From Bermanella sp036960565 (lineage in GTDB: Bacteria > Pseudomonadota > Gammaproteobacteria > Pseudomonadales > Oceanobacteraceae), in the NCBI GenBank assembly GCA_036960565.1, contig JBALXQ010000018.1:30220-94219 (forward strand): a DNA stretch of 64,000 nucleotides. Reading direction: 5' to 3'. Below are positions 25,252 through 34,446 of this stretch, piece after piece; position 1 is the stretch's first letter; each line of letters starts with the position of its first letter. Under the pieces are notes generated by a model, which had not been told where the DNA came from, did not search any database, and saw only the letters and a program-made list of their open reading frames with translations. Both the position numbers and the translations under genes were made by a program.

Positions 25252-25998
25252 ATGAAGTGGATCTGTTTTTGTATTCTGCTATTCACTCAGTTTGCCAGTG
25301 GGCAAGAACTGTTAGTGGTGAGAGGGAATGGTAATTATAGCCCTTATGAAATGGAGCAAGATGGGACGCTAACCGGCTTTCATATTGAATTATTGAAAGT
25401 GGTAGCAAAGCAATTGGATATTAACCTCACCTTTCAAAGCCTTCCTTGGAAACGGGCGCTGGCCATGGTTGAAAATGGCACGGCCGATGCTATCAGCTAT
25501 GCCGGCGAGAGTGCGCAAAGGAAAGAGTATATTATTTTCACAAAGGGTAATGAACTGTCCTGGGTGATTATGGATCTAGTGATATTAAACAAACGCAGAA
25601 ATGAGATTGTTGCTGGAGATAAAGGGCTATCTTCGTTGGAGAAATACCAGTTTGGGCAAATGATTGGTTACTCCTACGGAGAAGAATATGACAATGCTAA
25701 TTTGAAAAAAAAGATATTTAATAAAACCGAACAATTAGTGGGAATGTTAAGAAATGAGCGAATTGATATTGCCATTGTTAATCGCTATGAATTTAAGGAT
25801 AAAGGTTTTAATAAAAACTCAGAGAGCGAGAAATTAGTACTGCTGGGAAAGGTGATTGAAATAGCCGCTTTTATCGGCTTTTCAAAGAAACGAGACCACT
25901 ATGAATTATCGAAAAAGTTTGCAAAAGCCCTGGATAACTATAAACAATCCAAGGCTTTTAATGCCCTGCAAAAAAAATTCGATGCCCGTTATAAATAA
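25252..25998 (+). CDS. Periplasmic solute-binding protein, family 3 (solitary, second)
   Basis: A 248-residue SBP_bac_3-type protein with signal peptide MKWICFCILLFTQFASG. Recognisable segments include GFHIELLKVVAKQLDINL, LPWKRALAMVENGTADA and MIGYSYGEEYD. As with the relative at 13150, no permease or ATPase gene adjoins it. It sits between the copper operon terminator and the convergent NCS2 permease gene. Ligand, transport partner and regulation are not evident; the relatives form a group of polar-solute-binding or sensing proteins common in marine Gammaproteobacteria (family knowledge). Confidence 0.8.
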   Translation: MKWICFCILLFTQFASGQELLVVRGNGNYSPYEMEQDGTLTGFHIELLKVVAKQLDINLTFQSLPWKRALAMVENGTADAISYAGESAQRKEYIIFTKGNELSWVIMDLVILNKRRNEIVAGDKGLSSLEKYQFGQMIGYSYGEEYDNANLKKKIFNKTEQLVGMLRNERIDIAIVNRYEFKDKGFNKNSESEKLVLLGKVIEIAAFIGFSKKRDHYELSKKFAKALDNYKQSKAFNALQKKFDARYK

Positions 25999-26018
25999 CA
26001 CCGAATTTATTAGATAGC

Positions 26019-27308
26019 CTATAGAAAAATTATTTTAAGCAATAATAATCCTGATAATACCCAAACACTGGGGGTCAGTTCATGGGCCTTGCCACTTAGT
26101 GCCTTGGCGACTGTATAGGTGATAAAGCCTAGTGTAATACCATGGGCAATAGAGAAGGTAAGTGGTGTTAGCAATACCACCACCACTACAGGTGCGGCTT
26201 CGGTTAAATCTTCCCATTCCACATCTTTAAGGGTATGCATCATTAATACGGAAACATAAAGAATAGCGCCGGCAGAGGCGTAAACCGGAATCATGCCTGC
26301 CAGTGGCGAAAAGAACATGCTAAGTAAAAACAGTACACCCACGGTGACAGCGGTTAAGCCAGTACGGCCACCCGCTGCAACCCCTGCGGCACTTTCAATG
26401 TAACTGGTAGTAGATGAGGTACCTAGCGCAGCACCGACCATGGTAGCGCTACTATCAGACATTAAGGCAGGACCTAACCTGGGTACCTTGCCATCTTTGT
26501 CGGCCAGGCCTGCCCGTTCGGTTACCGCAATTAAAGTACCGCTGGTATCAAATAAATCCACAAACAAGAATGCAAATATAACACTGAGCATGCCAATATT
26601 AAATGCCGAGGCAATATCAAGTTCGAGATAGGTGGGCATGATAGAGGGAGGAGCAGAGACAATGCCTGAATAGGTAACATCACCTGCGATAAGACCCACT
26701 ACGGTTACCAGTAATATGGCAATCATCACCGCCCCGGGAATTTTTCGATTTACTAGGGTAATAACCAGAAAGAAACCAATTAAAGCCATGGCAGGACTAA
26801 AGCTGGTAAGGTCGCCCAAGCTAACCAGAGTCGCGGGGTGATCCACAATGATGCCTGCATTCTTAAGGGCAATCAGTGCCAAGAACGCCCCTATACCGGC
26901 GGCAATGGCTTTTTTGAGCGTGCCGGGGATAGCATTAATTATCCACTCCCTAAGCTTAAAGGCACTTAACAGCGTAAAGATAATACCGCTTAAGAAAACA
27001 GCACCTAGGGCAGTTTGCCAAGTGTGGCCCATGCCGAGTACAACACCGTAGGTGAAAAAGGCGTTTAAACCCATGCCTGGGGCGAGTGCGATGGGCAGGT
27101 TGGCCCAAAATCCCATGATAAAACAACCGATGGCGGCAGCTAGGCAGGTCGCCATGAAGACAGCACCTTTATCCATACCCGCATCGGCAAGCATGGCCGG
27201 GTTTACGAAAATAATGTATGCCATGGTCAGGAAGGTGGTTACCCCTGCCATAACCTCGGTTTTGACATCGCTGCCATAATGGTCGAGTTTAAACAGTTTC
27301 TCTAACAT
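26019..27308 (-). CDS. NCS2-family purine (adenine/guanine/hypoxanthine) permease, AzgA-like
   Basis: About 429 residues with 12-14 hydrophobic segments. The NCS2/AzgA hallmarks are EVMAGVTTFLTMAYIIFVNP, LPIALAPGMGLNAFFTY, FVDLFDTSGTLIAVTERAG and GTSSTTSYIESAAGVAAGGRTG. Such proteins import purine bases with protons. The start is set at the ATG at 27308, which matches the usual N-terminus (MLEKLFKLD) and has an AAGAGA site upstream; the open frame begins ten codons earlier without a ribosome binding site. It is divergent from apt, which would convert imported adenine to AMP, so the two make a small purine-salvage locus. No purine riboswitch core was recognised in its leader. Confidence 0.92.
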   Translation of the reverse strand: MLEKLFKLDHYGSDVKTEVMAGVTTFLTMAYIIFVNPAMLADAGMDKGAVFMATCLAAAIGCFIMGFWANLPIALAPGMGLNAFFTYGVVLGMGHTWQTALGAVFLSGIIFTLLSAFKLREWIINAIPGTLKKAIAAGIGAFLALIALKNAGIIVDHPATLVSLGDLTSFSPAMALIGFFLVITLVNRKIPGAVMIAILLVTVVGLIAGDVTYSGIVSAPPSIMPTYLELDIASAFNIGMLSVIFAFLFVDLFDTSGTLIAVTERAGLADKDGKVPRLGPALMSDSSATMVGAALGTSSTTSYIESAAGVAAGGRTGLTAVTVGVLFLLSMFFSPLAGMIPVYASAGAILYVSVLMMHTLKDVEWEDLTEAAPVVVVVLLTPLTFSIAHGITLGFITYTVAKALSGKAHELTPSVWVLSGLLLLKIIFL

Positions 27309-27570
27309 GGTTATTATTCTCTTAATTGAGGGCATCACAGTTAAATATAGTCGCTTTCACCCTATGCTGCTTAAGTCAGATTCAGGTATTGCGCCTGTTT
27401 GGAAAATAAAGGACGAATCTTTGCTGCATTCGATGAATATATTTGAAAATAAAGGTCTTTAGGATAACGACCCCAAGCGTCAATTAGAGCGCGTTTAAAA
27501 CATGGCGCTAATTTGTACAGTAAATCTATAATACAAGTTCCATTACCCTCACTCTCTTTGAGAAAATGCC

Positions 27571-28113
27571 ATGTCCTCTTATAAAGACGAAATTAAAGCC
27601 GCAGTGCGCACTGTAGAAGACTGGCCTCAGCCAGGCATTATGTTTCGCGATATTATGCCGTTATTACAAGACCCCCAAATTTTTCGAAAAATCATCGATA
27701 GCTTTGTGCATCGCTATCAAGGCATGAATTTGGACGCCATTGCGGCAGTGGACGCCAGAGGTTTTATATTGGGTGCCCCATTAGCTTATGAGCTAGGGCT
27801 TTCCTTAGTGCCCATCCGTAAAAAGGGAAAACTCCCGTTTGATACCATTAGCGAGAGTTATGAACTTGAGTATGGCCAAGCTGAAATTGAGCTGCATACC
27901 GATGCCTTTAAGCCTAATGATCGCGTGATTATCATGGATGATTTAATCGCCACGGGTGGCACTATGCTGGCGGCCTGTCAGCTGGTTAAAAAACTACAAG
28001 CGCAAGTGGTTGAAGTAGCGGCTATCATCGATTTACCCGAATTAGATGGCGGCTATAAATTAAAAAAGGCGGGGTTCGATGTATATGCTATTTGTGAATT
28101 TGAAGGGAAATAG
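27571..28113 (+). CDS. apt: Adenine phosphoribosyltransferase
   Basis: A 180-residue type I phosphoribosyltransferase that makes AMP from adenine and PRPP in the cytoplasm. The diagnostic features are the Apt N-terminus (VEDWPQPGIMFRDI), AAVDARGFILGAPLAYELG, LVPIRKKGKLP and the PRPP-binding loop VIIMDDLIATGGTMLAA. Length is normal. It is divergent from the NCS2 purine permease, 262 bases apart, consistent with purine uptake and salvage. A strong hairpin follows the stop. Confidence 0.95.
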   Translation: MSSYKDEIKAAVRTVEDWPQPGIMFRDIMPLLQDPQIFRKIIDSFVHRYQGMNLDAIAAVDARGFILGAPLAYELGLSLVPIRKKGKLPFDTISESYELEYGQAEIELHTDAFKPNDRVIIMDDLIATGGTMLAACQLVKKLQAQVVEVAAIIDLPELDGGYKLKKAGFDVYAICEFEGK

Positions 28114-28146
28114 TATTTAGAAAATCGCTACTAGATAACTTTTTTT

Positions 28147-28188
28147 CACTTAAAGCTTTACATCTAATCGTAAAGCTTTAAGTGGGTT
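28147..28188 (+). terminator. Terminator hairpin after apt
   Basis: CACTTAAAGCTTTA (28147-28160) and TAAAGCTTTAAGTG (28171-28184) form a perfect 14-bp stem with a 10-base loop. GGGTTTTAATT follows on the plus strand. It separates apt from the convergent DUF4105 gene. Confidence 0.75.
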
Positions 28189-28205
28189 TTAATTATTAGC
28201 TGCGC

Positions 28206-30119
28206 TTAGAAGAAGTAATATTGATAAGCTATTTTAGCTTCAGAAAAAGTAGTTGATTCTTGCTGCTCTCTGGTCGCGGACAGTTTTATTGAATGGTTTT
28301 TCCCAAGATTAAAGTTATGTATGTATTTTCCTCGATAGCGATAGACATCATTGCTAAATTCTTCGCCGCTTACTTCAATGTGTGCGGTACTGCTACCAAA
28401 GTGATGCAGCATGCCAGTTGATAAGCCTAAAGCCGGGGTGATGTCGTCTTTAAATCCACGGTTTCTTTCTAGCCGCGCAATTAACAGTCCATAAATTAAG
28501 TTGTTTTCAAAAGGCTTGTAAGCGCCCCCTGCGCCTCCTGTTACGTGTGCCACTAAGCGTTGTTGGCCACCGATTAATTGTCTTTCAAGCCCTGTGTATA
28601 TTTTCCAAGATAGCGGTTTGAATAACTGGGTTCGATTACTTAGTGAGAAAATATCAATCACATCAAAGCGCTGTAATTTGACATTGTCATTTTCACTATC
28701 ACGTACAACAATGTTTCCCATATTAATTTGTGCGCCTTGTAAAAAGCCATGTTCATTATCTTCTAGGCTATGAAATGAGAATCGAAAGGCTGCTTCGCTG
28801 TATTTTTGATTGTCTTCTTCACCAATGGAGATGGATGCTCGTTTACTGTCGTGGCTATTTTCAGGTCGTGATAATGGTACCGGTGGTTGACTCGCTTTTC
28901 TTATGGGGAATTCATTTAGGATTTTTAATAATGCGTGGCTATTTTTTGCGCTCACCGAATCCCTGATCGCACCGGTTTGCTGAAAACGAAGGTATTTATA
29001 GGCGGCATTAATAACTTTTTCTCTCTCAATTTCAGGTAAAGATGAAAAGTCTTCATTGTTTATTGATTCAGGATTTTGCGAAATTCTTTCAACATAACTT
29101 ATGTTGTTTTCTGGAATTTCGTCTATTAAGTGCTCAAGTGTGGTGACTTGTGATGGACGATAATGGGTGCCTTCAATCAAGCCTGCTCGTTCAATTGATC
29201 TAATGGTATCTATAGGAATAGCTGTTAATTTGAAGTCATTGGTTAGCTCAATAGAAGGACGAGCTATTTCCAATAGTTCTAGCAAGCGGTAAGAACAGTT
29301 CTCATCAAAGAAGTAATAATCAAATTCAATCTCTTTTAATTCCCATAAGTGAGACACAATTCGTTTGGTTTCTTCTGTTGTTAGGTTTAACGGGTACTCC
29401 CAAATATCTCGTTTTTCTTTGCGGTTATATTCCTTAATTTTTTTGAAATAGGGTGCGACAATAAAAAAACCAGGATAGCCGCCCGATAATCCTCTAAAGG
29501 CATAAAATAATGAATTGTCTCCTTCGCGAACGTTGGCGCCAAAATTAACCGCCATAGATAACCAATCCGAACTTTTTTTGTTCGATGCAGGATCTAAACG
29601 CAATAGCGTGTGACCAAACATGGAGGAAGGGCTATTAAGGTGATAGGCGGGAAAAACCAAAGTTACTTGTTCGTCGGGTACTAAGGTTCGCCATTTCTTG
29701 TATTGCGTACAGGCAACTTTTGGTAACTTAGGCTCATCTATATTTAGTTTGTTTTTTAGCCAATCTAGACGAGCAACGAATTTACACTGGGCATGGTTGT
29801 CATCAGTTAATGAGGGTTTAAAAAAGGCATCAATGGTTTTAAATAGCTCTGTTTTAGGGTTGTGTTTACCATCAATAGCATTGAAGAATCGCGCATCATC
29901 TACCTGGCTGAGAAATTCATCTGAACTGCCATCTCTATTGTAGTGTACTAGGTTATGCCATTCTCTATGTTGCCAAAGCTTAAGATTGGTCGCCTTGCTA
30001 TGGAGTTCTTTAACATAAGAGTTTGCATTGGCTTGAGTGGAATGAACAAAAATCAGTGATGCTAAAAGAAATAAAATGCATCGAGCGTAATAGGTGTATC
30101 GCTTAGAATGAATTAGCAT
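28206..30119 (-). CDS. DUF4105 (Lnb N-terminal-like) envelope protein with C-terminal beta-barrel
   Basis: A 637-residue exported protein. After a signal peptide (ILFLLASLIFVHSTQANA), the DUF4105 domain spans roughly residues 130-320. It has a papain/NlpC-like candidate His in SSMFGHTLLRL and candidate Cys in YYFFDENCSYRLLELL. The last 200 residues alternate in a way that fits an outer-membrane barrel, ending AKIAYQYYFF. DUF4105 has been linked to lipoprotein N-acylation (Lnb) in Bacteroides; whether this proteobacterial, barrel-fused form does the same is not known to me. It is transcribed alone, convergent with apt. Confidence 0.78.
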   Translation of the reverse strand: MLIHSKRYTYYARCILFLLASLIFVHSTQANANSYVKELHSKATNLKLWQHREWHNLVHYNRDGSSDEFLSQVDDARFFNAIDGKHNPKTELFKTIDAFFKPSLTDDNHAQCKFVARLDWLKNKLNIDEPKLPKVACTQYKKWRTLVPDEQVTLVFPAYHLNSPSSMFGHTLLRLDPASNKKSSDWLSMAVNFGANVREGDNSLFYAFRGLSGGYPGFFIVAPYFKKIKEYNRKEKRDIWEYPLNLTTEETKRIVSHLWELKEIEFDYYFFDENCSYRLLELLEIARPSIELTNDFKLTAIPIDTIRSIERAGLIEGTHYRPSQVTTLEHLIDEIPENNISYVERISQNPESINNEDFSSLPEIEREKVINAAYKYLRFQQTGAIRDSVSAKNSHALLKILNEFPIRKASQPPVPLSRPENSHDSKRASISIGEEDNQKYSEAAFRFSFHSLEDNEHGFLQGAQINMGNIVVRDSENDNVKLQRFDVIDIFSLSNRTQLFKPLSWKIYTGLERQLIGGQQRLVAHVTGGAGGAYKPFENNLIYGLLIARLERNRGFKDDITPALGLSTGMLHHFGSSTAHIEVSGEEFSNDVYRYRGKYIHNFNLGKNHSIKLSATREQQESTTFSEAKIAYQYYFF

Positions 30120-30180
30120 CTGAATTATAATTTTAGAGCAAGGAATTACAGTTAATATAAACGATATGGCGTAAATAGAA

Positions 30181-30220
30181 AGAGGGCCCGGTATTAATCA
30201 ATACAGGACCCTCTTTTTGT
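30181..30220 (-). terminator. Terminator of the DUF3015 gene
   Basis: AGAGGG (30181-30186) pairs with CCCTCT (30209-30214), and GTATT with AATAC inside, giving a long hairpin. The minus-strand transcript continues TTTCTATTT. On the plus strand CTCTTTTTG follows, so it could act in either direction. Confidence 0.65.
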
Positions 30221-30239
30221 TTTCTAAAAATGTATGAAC

Positions 30240-30713
30240 TTAGCTGGTGTATTTAGCTAGGCGTGCATCTGATTTCATAACACTTTCAAGAGAACCCATT
30301 ACTTCTTCTGCGGTTACGTCTGCGCTTGGGAAAAGAATGTTAAAGTTTTCATGTGTTACTTCAGCAAAAGTCTGGCGATCTTCAGGGGCTACGCCCATCA
30401 ATACTGCCACTGCATTTAAAGCTTCACCGTGACCCATGGCTACGTCTGAAGAGAACTCATCCATGATAGAGGCAATCATAGACGCGCCGCCGTATGTTAA
30501 CGTACCGTCAGTAGAACAGCCGTTAGTGCCGGAAGTCATGCCGAAAGTTTTGTTACCGGAAGTGCCGTTGATTGTAGAAGCGATAAAATGTACTGGACCA
30601 GAATCGCCTTTAAATAACATGTTGCCCCAACCGCAATCAGGACCACCAGGAGCTACTGCAAACGAGCTTGAAGCAGCAGCCATTAGAATCGCGCCAGCCA
30701 TTATTTTTTTCAT
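30240..30713 (-). CDS. DUF3015 family secreted protein
   Basis: A 157-residue protein with signal peptide MKKIMAGAILMAAASSSFA, followed by GPDCGWGNMLFKG, GTSGNKTFGMTSGTNGCS and DVAMGHGEALNAVAVLMG. These match the DUF3015 family of small secreted proteins common in Gammaproteobacteria, whose function is unknown. Two cysteines (DCGWG and NGCS) could form a disulfide. It is monocistronic, with a strong ribosome binding site upstream (GGGAACGGAG) and a hairpin terminator after the stop. Confidence 0.85.
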   Translation of the reverse strand: MKKIMAGAILMAAASSSFAVAPGGPDCGWGNMLFKGDSGPVHFIASTINGTSGNKTFGMTSGTNGCSTDGTLTYGGASMIASIMDEFSSDVAMGHGEALNAVAVLMGVAPEDRQTFAEVTHENFNILFPSADVTAEEVMGSLESVMKSDARLAKYTS

Positions 30714-31156
30714 GGTTATTCTCCGTTCCCTTAATGAGAATCAATTGTAAATTTTCTTAAATTTAAAAACACTGCAAAGCTTATACTAGCAGTAAGAAAA
30801 AGGTATGCAACTGCACGGCCAGTAATTGTGAGCCAGTCCAAACCTTGTTGATGATTATTGTTTACTTAAATACCTTTTAAATGGATAAAAATAAAAAATT
30901 AATTATTGGCTTAGTGATGACAACTAATTAAAAGATCGTTTTATGTCTAATTATAAAGCATTGAATTAACGCGAAGGTATGTCGTAAAAACATCTAAAGT
31001 TGGGGGTTAATACCCAGATTTTGAATGACGGTACAGTCTGCATTGCCTAAAAACTTTATTTATAAACATGTTGGGTATTAACGTAGAATCAGTTGGATGC
31101 AGTTATATAATGTAGCGTAGAGATTAAAGTATGAATGAATTTTGAATGTTTCATTA
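30714..31156. other. Intergenic region
   Basis: About 440 AT-rich bases holding the promoters of the divergent DUF3015 and alpha/beta-hydrolase genes. No open frame, strong hairpin or repeat was recognised. Confidence 0.4.
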
Positions 31157-31978
31157 ATGAAAAGTCTTCGGTTATTGGTGTTTGTGGCCATATTTGGTTT
31201 GGTGGGTTGTGAAAGCCTTACCTCACTATTTTTTTACCCTCAACAAGATTACCGCTACACCCCAGATTTTTTTGGATTGCAGTGGCAGACAATTGAACAT
31301 CAGGCTGAAGATGGCACTAACCTGGTAAGTTGGTACCTGCCGGCCGAGGGGAGGGCGTTAGGGAGCGTATTATTTATGCATGGTAATGCGCAAAATATTA
31401 GCACCCATATTAGCAGTGTGAAGTGGCTGCCTAAGGCGGGATACAATGTGTTTTTATTAGATTACCGGGAATACGGACACTCTCAAGGCATCGCAATTCT
31501 GCCTGAAATATTAGGGGATATTGATTCCGCCTTAAACTGGCTATTGAATCACGATCAAGGCAAGCCAGTATTCCTATTAGGGCAAAGTATAGGCGCAGCA
31601 CTCACTGCGGCGTATGTACCACAAAGCCCGTATAAAGATAAAATTAGCGGTGTCATATTAGATGCTTGCTTGCTGGGCTACCAAGAAATAGCCAGTGATA
31701 TGATGTCTCGCAGTTGGCTCACTTGGGCCTTAACGTTACCCACCTATCTTTTACCCACAGATGAAGACCCTCAAAATCATATTGCTAACATAAGCCCCAT
31801 TCCGTTATTTATGATGCATAGCCCTGATGATCAAGTGATCCCTTATGAGCAGGGCAAGGCGGTTTACGAGTTAGCCCAAGAGCCTAAACAGTGGCTAGAT
31901 TTAGCCGGCGCCCATATTCAAACCTTTCAGTTTCCCTCGGTGCGAGATGCGCTGGTTGAATTCATGCAGGCGCACTAA
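31157..31978 (+). CDS. Alpha/beta-hydrolase lipoprotein (BEM46/YfhR-like)
   Basis: A 273-residue serine hydrolase anchored as a lipoprotein: signal peptide MKSLRLLVFVAIFGLVGCES with lipobox L-V-G-C. The alpha/beta-hydrolase features are the oxyanion segment LFMHGNAQN, the nucleophile elbow LLGQSIGAA (Ser), the acid in HSPDDQVIP, and the histidine in GAHIQTFQ. The open frame extends upstream to a TTG at 31142; the ATG at 31157 is chosen because it begins the signal peptide. The physiological ester or peptide substrate is unknown. It is convergent with the LysR gene, whose stop lies 6 bases away. Confidence 0.85.
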   Translation: MKSLRLLVFVAIFGLVGCESLTSLFFYPQQDYRYTPDFFGLQWQTIEHQAEDGTNLVSWYLPAEGRALGSVLFMHGNAQNISTHISSVKWLPKAGYNVFLLDYREYGHSQGIAILPEILGDIDSALNWLLNHDQGKPVFLLGQSIGAALTAAYVPQSPYKDKISGVILDACLLGYQEIASDMMSRSWLTWALTLPTYLLPTDEDPQNHIANISPIPLFMMHSPDDQVIPYEQGKAVYELAQEPKQWLDLAGAHIQTFQFPSVRDALVEFMQAH

Positions 31979-31984
31979 ATTTGT

Positions 31985-32872
31985 TTAGTGCCAATGTGCC
32001 TTTACCATTTCTTTTAAGGTTTTGGTAAAAGCTTGTACTTTAGGGCTTCTGTGAATATCTCTATGGGTGACCAGCCATAATTTGTAAGTCCACTCTGGCG
32101 GCGCTGGAATTAACTGCAACAATCTAGGATTACTCTTAGCAATTTGGCAGTTAAGTGGTGCGATTCCCAAGCCATTCTCTAATGCATCTTTCATTAGATT
32201 GAAATCTGAGCCGCGAAAAACCACCTGTGACTTATCTACGGTTTCATTCACCCAGCGTTGTGATGCAATATTATTTAAAGGGCTAATGATGCTGACAAAC
32301 TTATGGCCCTGGGTCTCGCTTAAAGACTTCAGAGCACCATATTTACTTATATAAGATTGGCTGGCATACAGGCTTACATTCATTTCACATAATTGCTGTA
32401 CCACGTAATCAGGGTCTTTAGGCTGGGCACCTGGGCGAATGCTCACATGGGCCTCGCCATACTCCAGTTTGAAAATTCTCGCATCTCCAGCCAGTTCCAC
32501 TTGTATATTGGGGTGCTCTTGCTGGAACTCCGCGATGATGGGCATCAACAAGGGTGACATAGTGCTCACGCTAGTGATCACCAACGTGCCCGAGAGGTCG
32601 GTGTCGGTTCCTGCCAACTTACCCAGCATACGATCAAAACGTTCTTGGGTTTGCTGAGCTTCCTGAAACAGTAACTTCCCTTGCTCTGTGGCGGTATAAC
32701 CTCGTGGATGGCGATGAAACAGCTTGCAGTTCAAGCTCTGTTCTAGGGTATCTATGTGCCGCAGTACAGTGGAGTGGTGCACATTCAAATGACTGGCAGC
32801 AGCAGACAGAGTGCCTAACCGAGCTACCTGATAGGCAATGTGAATATCGTGCCAGCTATTGGGTTTTTCCAT
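31985..32872 (-). CDS. LysR-family regulator divergent from an FMN reductase gene
   Basis: A 295-residue LysR protein. The N-terminal winged helix-turn-helix (WHDIHIAYQVARLGTLSAAA, then HHSTVLRHIDTLEQSL) is followed by the effector domain (LVITSVSTMSPLLMPIIAEF). It is not closely similar to the two LysRs of the uptake regions. It faces the FMN-reductase/cytochrome b561 genes, and a 24-bp perfect palindrome lies in the shared promoter, so it likely controls that operon and itself, possibly in response to redox or quinone stress (inference). Confidence 0.92.
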   Translation of the reverse strand: MEKPNSWHDIHIAYQVARLGTLSAAASHLNVHHSTVLRHIDTLEQSLNCKLFHRHPRGYTATEQGKLLFQEAQQTQERFDRMLGKLAGTDTDLSGTLVITSVSTMSPLLMPIIAEFQQEHPNIQVELAGDARIFKLEYGEAHVSIRPGAQPKDPDYVVQQLCEMNVSLYASQSYISKYGALKSLSETQGHKFVSIISPLNNIASQRWVNETVDKSQVVFRGSDFNLMKDALENGLGIAPLNCQIAKSNPRLLQLIPAPPEWTYKLWLVTHRDIHRSPKVQAFTKTLKEMVKAHWH

Positions 32873-32893
32873 GAGGATCCTAGGTGTCTCTTA

Positions 32894-32917
32894 CTTCTGT
32901 GCATGCATGCACAGAAG
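32894..32917. promoter_or_regulatory. 24-bp perfect palindrome in the LysR/FMN-reductase promoter
   Basis: The half-site CTTCTGTGCATG (32894-32905) is followed immediately by its exact reverse complement (32906-32917). The site lies 22 bases upstream of the LysR start and about 85 bases upstream of the reductase start. It is a strong candidate operator for this LysR or another dimeric regulator. Confidence 0.75.
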
Positions 32918-33002
32918 CTTTGCATTTATTCTGTTTTTGTTCAAATAAATAGAGGTCAAAATAGCCCTACATTAAATGAAACGCCAAATTAGGGAACATC
33001 AC

Positions 33003-33569
33003 ATGACTCAGCCAGCCCATATTATTGCCTTTGCCGGAAGCCTACGTAGCGATTCTTGGAATAAACAGTTAGTGAAAGCCGCTGCGCGTAGCGCTGAACA
33101 AGTCGGAGCACGGGTAACGGTTTTAGACCTAGCCGACTATCCTTTACCTATATTTGATGAAACCTTGGAAGATCAGGCACCTTCAGCCGCGTTAAACGAC
33201 TTACGAGCACTATTTGCCAGTGCCAATGGACTGTTGATCGCCAGCCCTGAATATAATGGCTCTATTGCCCCGGTGCTTAAAAACACCCTAGATTGGTTGT
33301 CTCGTCCTGCCAAAGATGAAAGCTATCAACCAGCCTACGGGCAGTTTTCAGTGGGCATTATGGCAGCGTCTCCGGGTGGATTGGGTGGTATTCGAGGCTT
33401 GAGCCACTTACGTGATGTATTAACCAGTGTGGGTAGTTTAGTGGTGCCAACGCAGGTGGCGATCCCGGCTTCTTATGAAGCATTTGATGAGAACGGCCAG
33501 ATAATTAATGCAGCCTTGAGTGATCGAGTGACCGCTTTGGTGAAACAAGTACTAAGCCACGTACAATAA
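33003..33569 (+). CDS. NADPH-dependent FMN reductase family protein
   Basis: A 188-residue flavodoxin-fold reductase. The FMN phosphate-binding loop is IAFAGSLRSDSWNKQLV. LIASPEYNGSIAPVLKNTLDWLSR and ASPGGLGGIRGLSHLR are classic for the NADPH-dependent FMN/quinone reductase family (ChrR/YieF-like), which reduces quinones, chromate or flavins in the cytoplasm. The ATG at 33003 with AGGGA upstream is preferred over an in-frame ATG nine codons earlier. It is followed after 20 bases by a cytochrome b561 gene and regulated by a divergent LysR. Confidence 0.9.
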   Translation: MTQPAHIIAFAGSLRSDSWNKQLVKAAARSAEQVGARVTVLDLADYPLPIFDETLEDQAPSAALNDLRALFASANGLLIASPEYNGSIAPVLKNTLDWLSRPAKDESYQPAYGQFSVGIMAASPGGLGGIRGLSHLRDVLTSVGSLVVPTQVAIPASYEAFDENGQIINAALSDRVTALVKQVLSHVQ

Positions 33570-33589
33570 TTAAGCACTAGGAGACAGCG

Positions 33590-34147
33590 ATGAATACGTT
33601 AAATACGCAAACTGTGGATAAATATTCCCTTGCCTTAAGGGTGCTGCATTGGTCAACAGCACTGATCATTATTACCCTTTTGGCTGTGGGTTTTTACATG
33701 GCAGACATTGATCCTAAGGCGCCGGATAAATACGACCTTTATCCATTACACAAAGCCTTTGGCATGATTGCTTTATTTTTAGTGGTACTACGGTTGCCAG
33801 CTCGCGCCAAGGGCCCTGTTCCTGCTCCTGCACCGGGTTTAAAAAAGTGGGAGCATCACTTGTCTCACCTAGTACACATCCTTTTGTATGTATCCATGAT
33901 CGGTATGACTTTTTCAGGTTACTTTATGAATTCTACCTTTGCCTACGTAGAAGGTGTGGATATGTTTGGTTTGTTCAGTGTTCCCGATATCACGCCTAAG
34001 AGTGAATATTGGAATGGTATTGCTCATAATGTACATAGCTTCTTTGCCTGGTCTTTTATTGTTTTACTGGTCTCCCATTTGGCTGGGGTATTTAAACACA
34101 GGGTACTGGATGGCAAGGAACATGATGTACTGAAAAGAATGGTGTAG
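33590..34147 (+). CDS. Cytochrome b561 family inner-membrane protein
   Basis: A 185-residue four-helix membrane cytochrome. ALRVLHWSTALIIITLLAVG opens helix 1 with the first heme histidine. PLHKAFGMIALFLVVLRL carries another, HHLSHLVHILLYVSMIGM a further pair, and NVHSFFAWSFIVLLVSHLAGV the last. This histidine pattern is that of CybB-type cytochromes, which take electrons from the quinone pool (superoxide:ubiquinone oxidoreductase has been proposed for E. coli CybB). It is co-transcribed with the FMN reductase and followed by a terminator. Confidence 0.92.
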   Translation: MNTLNTQTVDKYSLALRVLHWSTALIIITLLAVGFYMADIDPKAPDKYDLYPLHKAFGMIALFLVVLRLPARAKGPVPAPAPGLKKWEHHLSHLVHILLYVSMIGMTFSGYFMNSTFAYVEGVDMFGLFSVPDITPKSEYWNGIAHNVHSFFAWSFIVLLVSHLAGVFKHRVLDGKEHDVLKRMV

Positions 34148-34194
34148 ATCATAGTCATATTGGTTATTGCATGATTTAAACAAGATTCTCTTTT

Positions 34195-34226
34195 TGCGGT
34201 GTTTGCAGATTAGCACCGCATTTTTT
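34195..34226 (+). terminator. Terminator of the FMN reductase/cytochrome b561 operon
   Basis: TGCGGTG (34195-34201) pairs with CACCGCA (34214-34220), followed by TTTTTT. Perfect 7-bp stem with a 12-base loop. Confidence 0.8.
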
Positions 34227-34446
34227 CAATTATATATCCTTTTGTCACTGCGTTTTTATCGGCTTATTTTTGGTTTTTATATCGCACATTTTATGGCTAT
34301 TTAATAGACATTTTATAAACGCAGTGGCGTGAAGGTTTGCCTATTTAACGCTAGGCTTAAATTAAAGCTAATGAGTCATAGTATTTAAAATATGCCCTTT
34401 ATCTGTGTGTTAATTGCCTACACGGGTAATGAATTAGAGAATAAGC

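Noticed and set aside
27309..27570. Possible purine riboswitch between the NCS2 permease and apt
   Set aside because: The conserved three-way-junction core of the purine aptamer could not be found on either strand; only weak dyads (for example near 27485-27512) are present.
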